Positions 8,339 to 15,584 of a stretch of 57,715 nucleotides of DNA are shown here, piece by piece. Within the stretch, counting starts at the first letter, position 1; each line of letters begins with the position of its first letter. Below the pieces are notes generated by a model, which was not told where the DNA came from, made no database searches, and was given only the letters and a program-made list of their open reading frames with translations. Source of the stretch: Lentisphaeria bacterium UBA4640 (GTDB lineage: Bacteria; Verrucomicrobiota; Lentisphaeria; Victivallales; UBA1829); the NCBI GenBank assembly GCA_002405835.1, contig DHMO01000030.1, positions 153,647-211,361 of the forward strand. The letters run 5' to 3'. Position numbers and translations under genes: made by a program.

Positions 8339-8521
8339 ATGAGAAACATACTTATGAGCATAATGGATATGCTTCACCCTGTCTTAACCGGGATCGGCTT
8401 CCTGCTGGTCGCTGTCAGCCTGTTCGCTACCGGTGTTCAATTCTCCATTGAATGGGACCGGTGGATGAGGGATCGCAAAGAACGCAAAGAACGCAAAGAA
8501 CAGGAACGGAGGAGCCGCTGA
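8339..8521 (+). CDS. small membrane protein, first gene of a four-gene operon
   Basis: A 60-residue protein with one hydrophobic segment (about residues 13-37) and a very basic tail made of a repeated D-R-K-E-R-K-E-R-K-E pattern. The ribosome site is weak (GGGA), and ATGs at 8354 and 8363 are possible alternatives. Its TGA overlaps the next ATG (TGATG), so it is translationally coupled to the following genes. No family recognised; single-span basic proteins of this size occur in phages and mobile elements. Confidence 0.5.
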   Translation: MRNILMSIMDMLHPVLTGIGFLLVAVSLFATGVQFSIEWDRWMRDRKERKERKEQERRSR

Positions 8522-8691
8522 TGTTCCACGTTATGTATATGACCCCGACCCTCCGGGACGCAATCCGCATTGGCTGCATGGCAAAGCGCATCCACGGAGA
8601 GTACCCCCCGAAGTGTGTTGCGATCTCCGATATGGATGAGAATAATCCAGTCTACCGCGACCCCATCCGCGGGTTCGCGTCCGCTGGATGA
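8521..8691 (+). CDS. 56-residue protein of unknown function
   Basis: I chose the ATG at 8521 because GGAGGAG lies 7 bases upstream and it overlaps the stop of the preceding gene. The longer frame from 8452 is only a shadow of that gene. The protein (MFHVMYMTPTLRD...) has a short amphipathic helix and one Cys near each half, with no recognised motif. Its stop overlaps the next start (ATGA). Confidence 0.55.
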   Translation: MFHVMYMTPTLRDAIRIGCMAKRIHGEYPPKCVAISDMDENNPVYRDPIRGFASAG

Positions 8692-9422
8692 TCGGCACTC
8701 AAAATATCCAGATGATCAAAAATAAATACGCATGGGATCGCGCAATCTACCTCTACGAGAATTACCCCTACTGGCTTGCCTATCTCATCTCATGGCTCGA
8801 CCATTTTCGTACAAAATGGGGGACTCGTGTAGCGATGTGTCCCGAGCAAATCTTACCTACTCAAGGCGAGTGCATTCGCCGTGAAGAAGAACGCCTCCGG
8901 AAAGAAAAAGAACTCAAGGAGAAAAAAAACATGAAATACGCCCTCCGTTTAACACGGAATCTCCGAAGCCACGAAGTCACTGTGCACCCTATCGTCCGCG
9001 TGCAGGACTCCGTTCAGGAGTACAGCATGCGATACACCGACGATTACGCTGAAACTCTACAGGTTTTCACAAGCCTGAAGGAGGCGAAAACCGCGCGGGA
9101 AAACGAGCAGCTCGCCGCCGACCTTGCCGCTATGTCAGCAGAGGAGCGGCTCGAATTTCTCCGCAGGGATATGGAGTACCTGGAATCCATCGGAGTCCCC
9201 CGCTACCCCTACCTCCGGCTGATGAATCTCCCCGAAGAGACATTTAGCGCCTACCTGGACAGTCGCCATTATGTCCCGAACCCGCGATATGTCGCCCGCC
9301 TCCACGTCACCATCGAGGCGATAAAAGCCTACCGCAAAAAGCTCCCCTCCATACTGCCGGGCGTCGGCTGCGGCAATCCTCTCCGGTGGAAGGGATATGG
9401 CAAAAATCTCAAGAAAACTTGA
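8688..9422 (+). CDS. 244-residue protein of unknown function
   Basis: Coupled to the previous gene by an ATGA overlap. Residues about 1-60 contain an aromatic-rich stretch (YPYWLAYLISWL). Residues 63-80 are charged Arg/Lys/Glu. The part after the internal ATG at 8931 (residue 82) is a soluble helical protein. A strong ribosome site (AAGGAG) precedes that internal ATG, so either a second, 163-residue product is made from the same frame or two genes have fused by loss of a stop. No domain recognised. Confidence 0.6.
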   Translation: MIGTQNIQMIKNKYAWDRAIYLYENYPYWLAYLISWLDHFRTKWGTRVAMCPEQILPTQGECIRREEERLRKEKELKEKKNMKYALRLTRNLRSHEVTVHPIVRVQDSVQEYSMRYTDDYAETLQVFTSLKEAKTARENEQLAADLAAMSAEERLEFLRRDMEYLESIGVPRYPYLRLMNLPEETFSAYLDSRHYVPNPRYVARLHVTIEAIKAYRKKLPSILPGVGCGNPLRWKGYGKNLKKT

Positions 9423-9443
9423 AAAACAAAAAGGAATGGTATC

Positions 9444-9623
9444 ATGGCTATCGAAATCAGCCCCACGCCTGTGTTGACCGGGGAATCCGCAAAGCGGTTC
9501 ACCCGGATCATGTTTGCGAATCGCCGGAAAAAAGTCGGTCCCACGCCGACCCCGCACCTCGGGGAACTTACCTCGCGCATCATGCAGTTCCAGGAAGAAC
9601 AGAGGCGCAAGCGTGGGATTTGA
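9444..9623 (+). CDS. 59-residue basic protein, last gene of the operon
   Basis: ATG at 9444 with AAGGA 9 bases upstream, 21 bases after the previous stop. The product (starts MAIEISPTPVLTGESAKRF) is rich in Arg and Lys. It resembles small uncharacterised proteins often seen beside prophage or toxin-antitoxin genes, but I cannot name a family. A strong terminator follows. Confidence 0.6.
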   Translation: MAIEISPTPVLTGESAKRFTRIMFANRRKKVGPTPTPHLGELTSRIMQFQEEQRRKRGI

Positions 9624-9651
9624 AAACCTTCCGCCCCTCTTAACCCCTCCC

Positions 9652-9682
9652 GCCCGCCGCTCGTCGGCGGGCTTTCTTTTTG
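9652..9682 (+). terminator. rho-independent terminator of the small-protein operon
   Basis: GCCCGCCG and CGGCGGGC form a perfect 8-bp GC stem with a 5-base loop, followed by TTTCTTTTT. Confidence 0.85.
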
Positions 9683-9734
9683 TCACCCCATTGCGGGCAC
9701 GGAAACGCCCCGTAGCGCGACGAAGCCCATAACC

Positions 9735-10253
9735 CTATAACAGGGCGTCCGCTTCGTTGTCGTCGCGTGGAAGCCTTCCGGATAGCCCGAATGCGGCTTT
9801 TACCATCTCTCCCTTCTCCGCACGTCCGTTCCCCGTCGCAAAATGCTTCAGCTCCGTGGTGTGGACGCATGTCACCTCCAGACCTTTCTCCGCCGCCGTC
9901 TCCAGTATCAGCGCTTTCAGCCAATGCGCCGATTCATGACACAGTGTGGAAACATTCGCTTTCCCCTTCACAAGCTCAATTACCGCCTGAAAGCTCTCCG
10001 CAAATTTCTCCCCCGGTGTGAACGATCCGCGTATCTCATTTGAAATTCCGAAAAGCTGGTGTATAGTATCGCCGGAAAGAGGCGGTGTCCAGTGCATACT
10101 ATATTGCGTTGATCCGCCTCTTTCTATTTGTGTAACATCGTACAGATAGTGTTTTCCACTCGCAGATTCATAAACGACCAGCTTCGCATTGAACACCTCC
10201 GCCCGGTTCTCACCTCTTGCAACAGCCAGTTTCGTATCATAGGTTACAAACAC
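9735..10253 (-). pseudogene. chimeric remnant: zincin-like domain joined to the end of a RuvC-like resolvase
   Basis: The frame runs leftward to 9735. Its middle carries LCHESAHWL, an HExxH zincin motif in the style of large polyvalent phage proteins. The last 50 or so residues (VHTTELKHFATGNGRAEK, then DDNEADALL) match the C-terminus of phage RuvC-like Holliday-junction resolvases. These two do not normally belong together, and the zincin domain stops right after its motif, so I infer an in-frame deletion fusion. The only start is GTG at 10253. The same frame stays open to about 10466 with credible coding content but no start codon, so the 5' end is also missing. Confidence 0.55.
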
Positions 10254-10362
10254 GCTGCCCGGTAAATGACGTCCATGCCGGGGAGTCTCTTCAGCTCCGC
10301 GGTTCGTTGCAATTTCAATCGTTCCCCGTTTCGTCCGGATCGCCCCGCTGCCTTCACCCAGA

Positions 10363-10396
10363 AGAACCTTCAGAACCGGATCGTCCTGAAGGTTCT
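10363..10396 (+). terminator. inverted repeat, terminator-like
   Basis: AGAACCTTCAG and CTGAAGGTTCT pair perfectly over 11 bp with a 12-base loop, followed by TTTTCC. It lies inside the 5' extension of the chimeric minus-strand frame, and there is no plus-strand gene ending just before it. It may be a bidirectional terminator at the edge of the element. Confidence 0.5.
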
Positions 10397-10434
10397 TTTC
10401 CGTTAAACAGCGTTTCTGCTTTTCCGCATCAGAC

Positions 10435-10467
10435 GGAAAGCAAAAAAATGCGGATTTTTTGCTTTCC
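10435..10467. terminator. second inverted repeat before ftsW
   Basis: GGAAAGCAAAAAA and TTTTTTGCTTTCC pair perfectly over 13 bp with a 7-base loop. The A and T tracts make it look like a terminator core from either side. It sits 60 bases before the ftsW start. Confidence 0.45.
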
Positions 10468-10526
10468 TATTTGATATTTCTGCTAATCCGTATTAGTTTA
10501 CCGATTCAAAGGAGAGCTCTTAAAAG

Positions 10527-11804
10527 ATGAAACCCGTTTTTACAAAAATAGAAAACAGCACGATCGCCGCACGTGAACGCTCACGCGATATTCTGCCGAC
10601 CGCAGTTCTCTTCGGCGGCGTCACCGTGATGCTGCTCATGTTCGGACTCACCGTACTCTATTCCACTTCCTATGGAACCGCCGGAACCACTTTTTTCGTT
10701 AAACAACTCATGTGGGCAGGAACCGGAACCGCCGGTGCTCTCGGAGTCATCTTCTTTGGATATAAAAAAATCTCCGACTTGAGCCCCTGGTTCATGGGCG
10801 CCATCCTCATTCTCCTGCTTATCGCAGACTTCTGTTTCCCTGCAATCAACGGCGCAAACCGCTGGATCAAAGTCCCGGGAATCGGAAACATCCAGCCTTC
10901 CGAATACGCAAAAGTCATCATGACTCTCTTTCTCGCAAAGTTTCTTTCCGAACGTGCGCGAATGCTCGAAAAAAAACCGTTCTTCCGTTTTCCCGGACAG
11001 CATGACTGGGCGCAGACTCCCTTCTGGTCCGTTTTCGTGTTCGGCGGAATCTGCAGCGGATTCATCATGGCGGCGGTTCTCATCGGACACGACTTCGGAA
11101 CAACTTTTCTGCTCGTGCTCCTCTTCTTCTCCCTCATGTTCGTTGCCGGCGTCACGTGGAAACTCCTCCTTCCGATCCTGCTCGGTCCCGGCATCGCAGT
11201 CTACTTCTACCTGATGAATTTCGACGCCATGCGCCGCGACCGCCTGACAATCTTTCTCAATCCAGAACCGCATCAGATGGATGAAGGATATCAGCTCTGG
11301 AACTCGCTCCTTGCGCTCGGCTCCGGAAGCTGGACCGGACTCGGATTCACCGAAAGCCGCATGAAGATGAAGTATCTGCCCGAAGCGCACACCGACTTCA
11401 TTCTCTCCATCGTAGGCGAAGAACTCGGACTCGTCTTTCTGATTCTCGTGCTGGTTGCATATGCGGCGTTTCTCTTTTTCTCTCTCTGCATAGCGCGCGC
11501 GGCGCGTACCAGGCAGGGGATGCTGACTGCAACCGGATGCGCGACTTTTATCGGAATCCAGGCGTGCATCAACATCGGCGTCATCTGCGGCGCTCTCCCG
11601 ACAAAAGGGATGCCCGCGCCGTTCATCAGCTACGGCGGAAGCAGCCTCGTAACCTGTCTCGTCGCCGCAGGTCTTATCCTCAGCGTTGCGCTTGACACCG
11701 CGTATCCCGACTATCCCGCCGCCGTCCGGCAGTATTTCAAAGACAGGGTCCGGCAGTCGAAATTCATCCGCTGGCTCAAAGAAGATTCAACATTGGAGAA
11801 CTGA
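10527..11804 (+). CDS. ftsW: FtsW, septal peptidoglycan glycosyltransferase
   Basis: A 425-residue SEDS polymerase with about ten membrane segments. It carries the GANRW(I/L) motif early and the signature PTKGMPAPFISYGGSS near the C-terminus; GMPAPF is typical of FtsW rather than RodA. FtsW polymerises lipid II at the division site together with a class B penicillin-binding protein. AAGGAG is upstream. murG follows without a gap, as in division-and-cell-wall clusters, but the usual mur and ftsQAZ neighbours are missing on both sides, where phage-derived DNA lies instead. Confidence 0.93.
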   Translation: MKPVFTKIENSTIAARERSRDILPTAVLFGGVTVMLLMFGLTVLYSTSYGTAGTTFFVKQLMWAGTGTAGALGVIFFGYKKISDLSPWFMGAILILLLIADFCFPAINGANRWIKVPGIGNIQPSEYAKVIMTLFLAKFLSERARMLEKKPFFRFPGQHDWAQTPFWSVFVFGGICSGFIMAAVLIGHDFGTTFLLVLLFFSLMFVAGVTWKLLLPILLGPGIAVYFYLMNFDAMRRDRLTIFLNPEPHQMDEGYQLWNSLLALGSGSWTGLGFTESRMKMKYLPEAHTDFILSIVGEELGLVFLILVLVAYAAFLFFSLCIARAARTRQGMLTATGCATFIGIQACINIGVICGALPTKGMPAPFISYGGSSLVTCLVAAGLILSVALDTAYPDYPAAVRQYFKDRVRQSKFIRWLKEDSTLEN

Positions 11805-12938
11805 ATGAAACTCACAACTCTCGCCATCAGCTGCGGAGGAACCGGAGGACACTTCAACCCCGGTCTCAGCATTGCCCGCGCGCTCAAAGCGCGCGGCGGA
11901 AACCCTGTCCTCATCCTCGGAGGAAAACATGTCGCCAAACAGGCGGAAACCGCCGCAAAATACGGGATCGAAGCCGTGAAAATCGAAGCGGTTCCGCTGA
12001 CAAAAAATCCGTTCAAACTGCCGCTGTTCTTCAAGCATCTCTTCGCCGGAGCAGCACAGACGAAAGCCGCATACGGCAAATACGGATGTCAGGCTCTGCT
12101 CTGCATGGGCAGTTTCGCATCGTTTCCTCCTGCACTTGCGGCTCGTCTCAACCGCTTTCCGCTGTTCCTGCATGACGGCAACGCAAAGATCGGGCGTGCA
12201 AACCGGATGCTGAGCCGCTGGGCGAAGGCGCTCGCGCTCTCGTTTCCCGTGAAAGACGTCTCCCGCTGCAAATGCCCGACCATCCTCACGGGGATGCCGC
12301 TTCGTCCGGAAATTGTCTCCGGCGTCATGAGCAAAGCCGAAGCCGTTGCGGAAATCAACCGGCGCTGGAATACGGAGTTCTCGCCGGAGAAACCTCTGCT
12401 TCTGGTCTTTGGCGGAAGTCTCGGCGCACGCACGATCAACACGAAGGTGAAGATTCCCGCCGACCTGCCCGGCGCAGACAGCCTGCAGGTGATCCGCCTT
12501 GCCGGTCCCGGCAATCTGGAAGCGATTCGTCCGCTCTACGCTGATTCCCCCGCAAAAGAGCTGATTCTGGAAGCGTGTCAGGATATGAACATTCTTTATT
12601 CCGCCGCCGACCTGGTGATTTGCCGTTCGGGCGGAAGCACCGTCTCCGAACTTGCAATTTACGGAAAATACGCCGTGCTGAGTCCCTTCCCGTTTGCCGC
12701 GGACGGGCATCAGGACGACAATGCACAGTGGCTTGCCGCCGCCGGGGGCGCGAACATCATCGCCGACAGCGACTGTTCCGAAGAGAAATTCGCTTCGATT
12801 CTCCGCACCTGGACGGAGAACCGCGAAGAGTTTTCCGCCCGCGGTGAAGCCTCGAAACGTCTTGCCCGGCCGGACGCCGCGGGGAATGTGCTCGATATGA
12901 TCGAAAACATCCTCTCCGTCTCCCCACACTCCGTCTGA
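11805..12938 (+). CDS. murG: MurG, UDP-GlcNAc:lipid I transferase
   Basis: A 377-residue GT28 glycosyltransferase that converts lipid I to lipid II on the inner face of the membrane. The N-terminal glycine loop (CGGTGGHFNPG) and the C-terminal donor-site region (ICRSGGSTVSELAIYGK, then PFPFAADGHQDDNA) are both present. The length is normal. The start codon directly abuts the ftsW stop, so the two are cotranscribed and coupled. It converges with the phage-type repressor gene only 9 bases downstream. Confidence 0.93.
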   Translation: MKLTTLAISCGGTGGHFNPGLSIARALKARGGNPVLILGGKHVAKQAETAAKYGIEAVKIEAVPLTKNPFKLPLFFKHLFAGAAQTKAAYGKYGCQALLCMGSFASFPPALAARLNRFPLFLHDGNAKIGRANRMLSRWAKALALSFPVKDVSRCKCPTILTGMPLRPEIVSGVMSKAEAVAEINRRWNTEFSPEKPLLLVFGGSLGARTINTKVKIPADLPGADSLQVIRLAGPGNLEAIRPLYADSPAKELILEACQDMNILYSAADLVICRSGGSTVSELAIYGKYAVLSPFPFAADGHQDDNAQWLAAAGGANIIADSDCSEEKFASILRTWTENREEFSARGEASKRLARPDAAGNVLDMIENILSVSPHSV

Positions 12939-12947
12939 GGCGGAACT

Positions 12948-13679
12948 TCACTCCTGCGCGTCTTTGCCGAGCAGACGGCGGACGCGCGGCATCCACGGAG
13001 GCTCCACCCCGCGTCCGGCGGAGTCTTCGTCGTAAAATGAATATTTGACCGGATAAATCCACACAAAAGGATTTTCGTTCGTCTTCTCCCAGACCTCGCT
13101 TGATTCCCTCTCCACGGGAGAAAACAGAAGAACGCGTCCGCCGTTCCGGTAAAATTCGCGGAAAACAATTTCGCCGGATCCCTTCCGCTTCGCAATCACG
13201 CGCCGTCCGGGAACCGGATACTCGCGTCCGCCGATATAAACAACCGTCCCGGCGGGAAACCAGTGACAGAATGAATCGCCGGAAATCTGAATTGCAATCA
13301 GTCCCTCGCGGTTTCCGATGAGCGGGGCTTCGCCGTGTTCAAGCGCCGCCGCGTAGCTGTCAAACGACTCCAGCGTGCAGTCGAATCCGGATGCCTGCGC
13401 AACGGTAATCAGCGGAACCGGATGTGCGGACAGCACACGGGCGCGCCCCCATTCGCTCCGTTTTTCCCCCGCCGGCAGAAAGTCCGAAGGCAGAAACGGA
13501 AGAACATGCGGCGCAAGTTTCTCCCACGTCTCTTTCTCCATCTTCTTGATGTCGCCGCGGATATATTTGCTGATATGCTGCTTTCCGATCCCCGCCCGGC
13601 GCGCCAGTTCGCTCTGCGACCCCAGTTCCTCCGCCGCTCTGCGCAGCGCCTCCTGAAATTCCCGTCCGACCTTCACCAT
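12948..13679 (-). CDS. phage-type repressor: HTH plus S24 (LexA/CI-like) domain
   Basis: A 243-residue regulator with an XRE-type helix-turn-helix (about residues 8-48, SQSELARRAGIGKQHISKYI). A C-terminal S24 peptidase-like domain has the serine in GDSF (Ser136). The position where LexA and CI have the catalytic lysine, 38 residues later, reads F-R-E (Arg174). An Ala-Gly that could be a cleavage site is at 70-71. Family knowledge says such domains cleave themselves during SOS; the Lys-to-Arg change suggests reduced or lost autocleavage here, which is inference. It is divergent from the genes at 13893-15582 and probably represses them and itself through the repeats between. Confidence 0.8.
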   Translation of the reverse strand: MVKVGREFQEALRRAAEELGSQSELARRAGIGKQHISKYIRGDIKKMEKETWEKLAPHVLPFLPSDFLPAGEKRSEWGRARVLSAHPVPLITVAQASGFDCTLESFDSYAAALEHGEAPLIGNREGLIAIQISGDSFCHWFPAGTVVYIGGREYPVPGRRVIAKRKGSGEIVFREFYRNGGRVLLFSPVERESSEVWEKTNENPFVWIYPVKYSFYDEDSAGRGVEPPWMPRVRRLLGKDAQE

Positions 13680-13710
13680 TGCAATTCTCCAGTTTACACC
13701 AATTTACATC

Positions 13711-13738
13711 AGTATACTCCAGTCCTGAAAAAAAACAA
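13711..13738 (-). promoter_or_regulatory. leftward promoter of the repressor gene
   Basis: On the minus strand TTGTTT (13738-13733), 16 bases, TATACT (13716-13711), about 32 bases before the repressor ATG. Confidence 0.55.
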
Positions 13739-13769
13739 ATTTTTTTTGAAAAAAAAGTTTCCTTTTCTC

Positions 13770-13797
13770 TTGAAGTCTATTAAATAGACGCTATAAT
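13770..13797 (+). promoter_or_regulatory. rightward promoter of the phage-like operon
   Basis: TTGAAG (13770-13775), 16 bases, perfect TATAAT (13792-13797). A short repeat AATAGACG occurs on both sides of the -10. Confidence 0.7.
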
Positions 13798-13892
13798 AGA
13801 CGGCAATAAACGGTTTACAACAGTTTCTGTTTTCAGCAAAAAGTTCTGAACGGAACTGAATATCAACAATTTAAGGAAAACGAGAGGAAAAA

Positions 13893-14135
13893 ATGCAGAA
13901 CGAAACAGAAAAATCGATGTTTCTGTCAGTTGCAGAACTCAACAGGCTCCTGCCCTGGAGCAAAAACATCATCGCGCGAATGATCCGCGAAGGCGTCTTC
14001 AAACCCGTCCGCAATCCGCTGGCGAAGGGACGCTCCAAGATGTTTTTCTGGCGTCCGCAGGTCGATGAAGCGATCCGGAAACTCGTCGGAAACGCCTTTG
14101 AAGAAGGACGGAAGGAGGCGGAACCATGCGCATGA
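13893..14135 (+). CDS. small HTH DNA-binding protein, excisionase-like
   Basis: An 80-residue protein with a MerR/AlpA-like helix-turn-helix: FLSVAELNRLLPWSKNIIAR followed by a wing around KGRSKMFFW. Proteins of this size and fold act as excisionases or phage regulators, and it is the first gene after the rightward promoter. AGGAAAACGAGAGG precedes the ATG. Its end overlaps the next gene by 10 bases. No integrase is nearby, so a purely regulatory role is as likely as excision. Confidence 0.65.
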   Translation: MQNETEKSMFLSVAELNRLLPWSKNIIARMIREGVFKPVRNPLAKGRSKMFFWRPQVDEAIRKLVGNAFEEGRKEAEPCA

Positions 14136-15004
14136 GTCTTGTTCGGTCCTGCCGCTCCGGTATCGGCGGAAGCGACATTGCCGCCGTCTTCGGTCTCTCC
14201 GCATGGAAAAGCCGCTACCAGCTTTATCTGGAAAAAACTTCCGCTCCGGAACCGCTGCCGTCCGCAGAACCAACCGGTTCCGCGGCTTCCCGGTACTGGG
14301 CGCAGAAACAGAAGCGGATCATTGCCGATGCGTATATCAGAAAGACTGGAGAAAAACTGCTGAAATCGACAAAGATGACAAGAGACCCGGATAGACGGTA
14401 TTTTCACGGACACCTTGATTTCTTCATCGTCAATCCCGGCGGAGCTCCGAAACGGGCTCTTGAATGCGTTTCCGCCGCATTCGCGAATGAGGAGTGGGGG
14501 CCCGACGGTTCCGCGCGCATTCCCGTTTATTACACCATGAAAGTCCAGTGGTACATGGGGCTGATCCCCGGACTCAAGAGCATGGACGTCGCCGTGCTGT
14601 TCAGCGGACGCGATTTCCGGATTTACCGTATACCGCGCGCCGATGCGCTCATTGCCCAGCTCCGCCGCGGCGCATTGGCATTCTGGCGCGACCACGTCGA
14701 GATGCGTCTGCCGCCCGCGCCGCTGACTGAAGAAGAGGTTCGCGAAATCTACCCGCAGCCCGTCCGGAAAACCGTTCAGGCAACACGGGATATGGAGGAT
14801 ATGATCGGCAAATACCGTCAGCTCTGCAATGTTCAGGCGGAAACTGAAAAGGTGCGCCGTGTTCTGCGCGACGGAATTCTGCGCGGCATGGGCGACGCCG
14901 CAGCGCTGACCGATGGAAACGGCGCTACGCTCGCAACCTTCCGCCCGAATTCCGCAGGAGTGCGCATGTTCCGTCTCGCGGCGCCGGGAGGTGAGGCACA
15001 ATGA
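14126..15004 (+). CDS. YqaJ-like (lambda-exonuclease fold) protein, probably catalytically altered
   Basis: A 292-residue protein with the YqaJ recombinase-nuclease hallmark GIGGSDIAAVFG at residues 12-23 and a conserved D98 in HGHLDFF. The catalytic core is unusual. The expected E-x-K strand reads E113-C-V115, so the lysine is a valine. The helix that usually carries a conserved Gly and Glu reads WAQKQKRII. Family members resect DNA ends for single-strand annealing recombination; this one may bind DNA without cutting it (inference). ATG overlaps the preceding gene; the stop overlaps the next start. Confidence 0.7.
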   Translation: MRMSLVRSCRSGIGGSDIAAVFGLSAWKSRYQLYLEKTSAPEPLPSAEPTGSAASRYWAQKQKRIIADAYIRKTGEKLLKSTKMTRDPDRRYFHGHLDFFIVNPGGAPKRALECVSAAFANEEWGPDGSARIPVYYTMKVQWYMGLIPGLKSMDVAVLFSGRDFRIYRIPRADALIAQLRRGALAFWRDHVEMRLPPAPLTEEEVREIYPQPVRKTVQATRDMEDMIGKYRQLCNVQAETEKVRRVLRDGILRGMGDAAALTDGNGATLATFRPNSAGVRMFRLAAPGGEAQ

Positions 15005-15582
15005 GCAGAAGCAATCCCGAATGTTTCGGAAAAATCACCAACACCGGACGCTGTCCGCATTGTCCCTACATGGAAGCCTGTCGTTTCGCCTCCGATGACA
15101 AAAAGCGCATTGAGGCGCAGAACGCCCGGTGGGAAAACGCGTATGAATACGACGAACGCATCGCAACTCCCGCGACTGAACTTCCCGTTGACGTCACGCC
15201 CGGCCGCAGTTTCTCGCACGATGAAATGGTTGCGCTCTCCGCATTTCTCCTCCGGATCGGTTCGAACAAAAAGCTCGGACGCATTCTCGAAGCCAAGCTG
15301 ATGGGCACCAAAAGCATCTCCCAGCTTGCGCGGCAGGAGGGCGTGACGCGGCAGGCGATCCACAAACGGATCGGCAAGGAGCTGGCCGCGATTTTCGGCT
15401 ACAAGAACCGTCAGCTCACCGACTCGCGTCTGCTTACGCTGAATCCGCAGGAGTTCACGCTCCTCAAGCTCACGCGTGACGGTTTCTGCGATGCGGAAAT
15501 CCGCGAGGAAATGCACTGCAGCGCGGCGATGCTCAAGCAGGTTCGCACGCGCATGGAGTGGAAACTGTCGCGTCCGACATGA
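15001..15582 (+). CDS. sigma-factor region-4-like HTH protein with Cys cluster
   Basis: A 193-residue protein coupled to the YqaJ-like gene by an ATGA overlap. Residues 8-26 hold four cysteines (C-x8-C-x2-C-x4-C), a possible metal site. Residues about 100-135 form a sigma-70 region-4-like helix-turn-helix (SISQLARQEGVTRQAIHKRI), and a second HTH-like segment follows at about 160-185. It could be a phage late regulator. It converges with the PFL gene, and the two stops are separated by only 2 bases. Confidence 0.65.
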   Translation: MSRSNPECFGKITNTGRCPHCPYMEACRFASDDKKRIEAQNARWENAYEYDERIATPATELPVDVTPGRSFSHDEMVALSAFLLRIGSNKKLGRILEAKLMGTKSISQLARQEGVTRQAIHKRIGKELAAIFGYKNRQLTDSRLLTLNPQEFTLLKLTRDGFCDAEIREEMHCSAAMLKQVRTRMEWKLSRPT

Positions 15583-15584
15583 AC

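Larger units (their letters stand above)
7092..10470. mobile_element. remnant of an integrated element next to tRNA-Met
   Basis: The segment starts at a tRNA 3' end and opens with an integrase-N-terminus-like small gene. It holds truncated or chimeric phage-type genes on the minus strand (7505-8133 and 9735-10253) and an unrelated small-gene operon (8339-9623). It ends at the inverted repeats before ftsW. I found no copy of the tRNA 3' end at the far side, so an attachment site is not demonstrated and the right boundary is approximate. Confidence 0.5.
13693..13822. promoter_or_regulatory. operator repeats TTTACAnCA around two divergent promoters
   Basis: Three copies of TTTACA-n-CA lie at 13693-13701, 13703-13711 and 13814-13822. 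The first two are exactly 10 bases (one helical turn) apart and sit at the start point of the leftward repressor promoter. The third sits just after the -10 of the rightward promoter. This placement suits a repressor that shuts off both directions. Confidence 0.5.

Noticed and set aside
8430..8445. Possible copy of the tRNA T-loop as a second attachment site
   Set aside because: Only about 9 bases (GTTCAATTC) match the tRNA; too short, and the flanks do not match.
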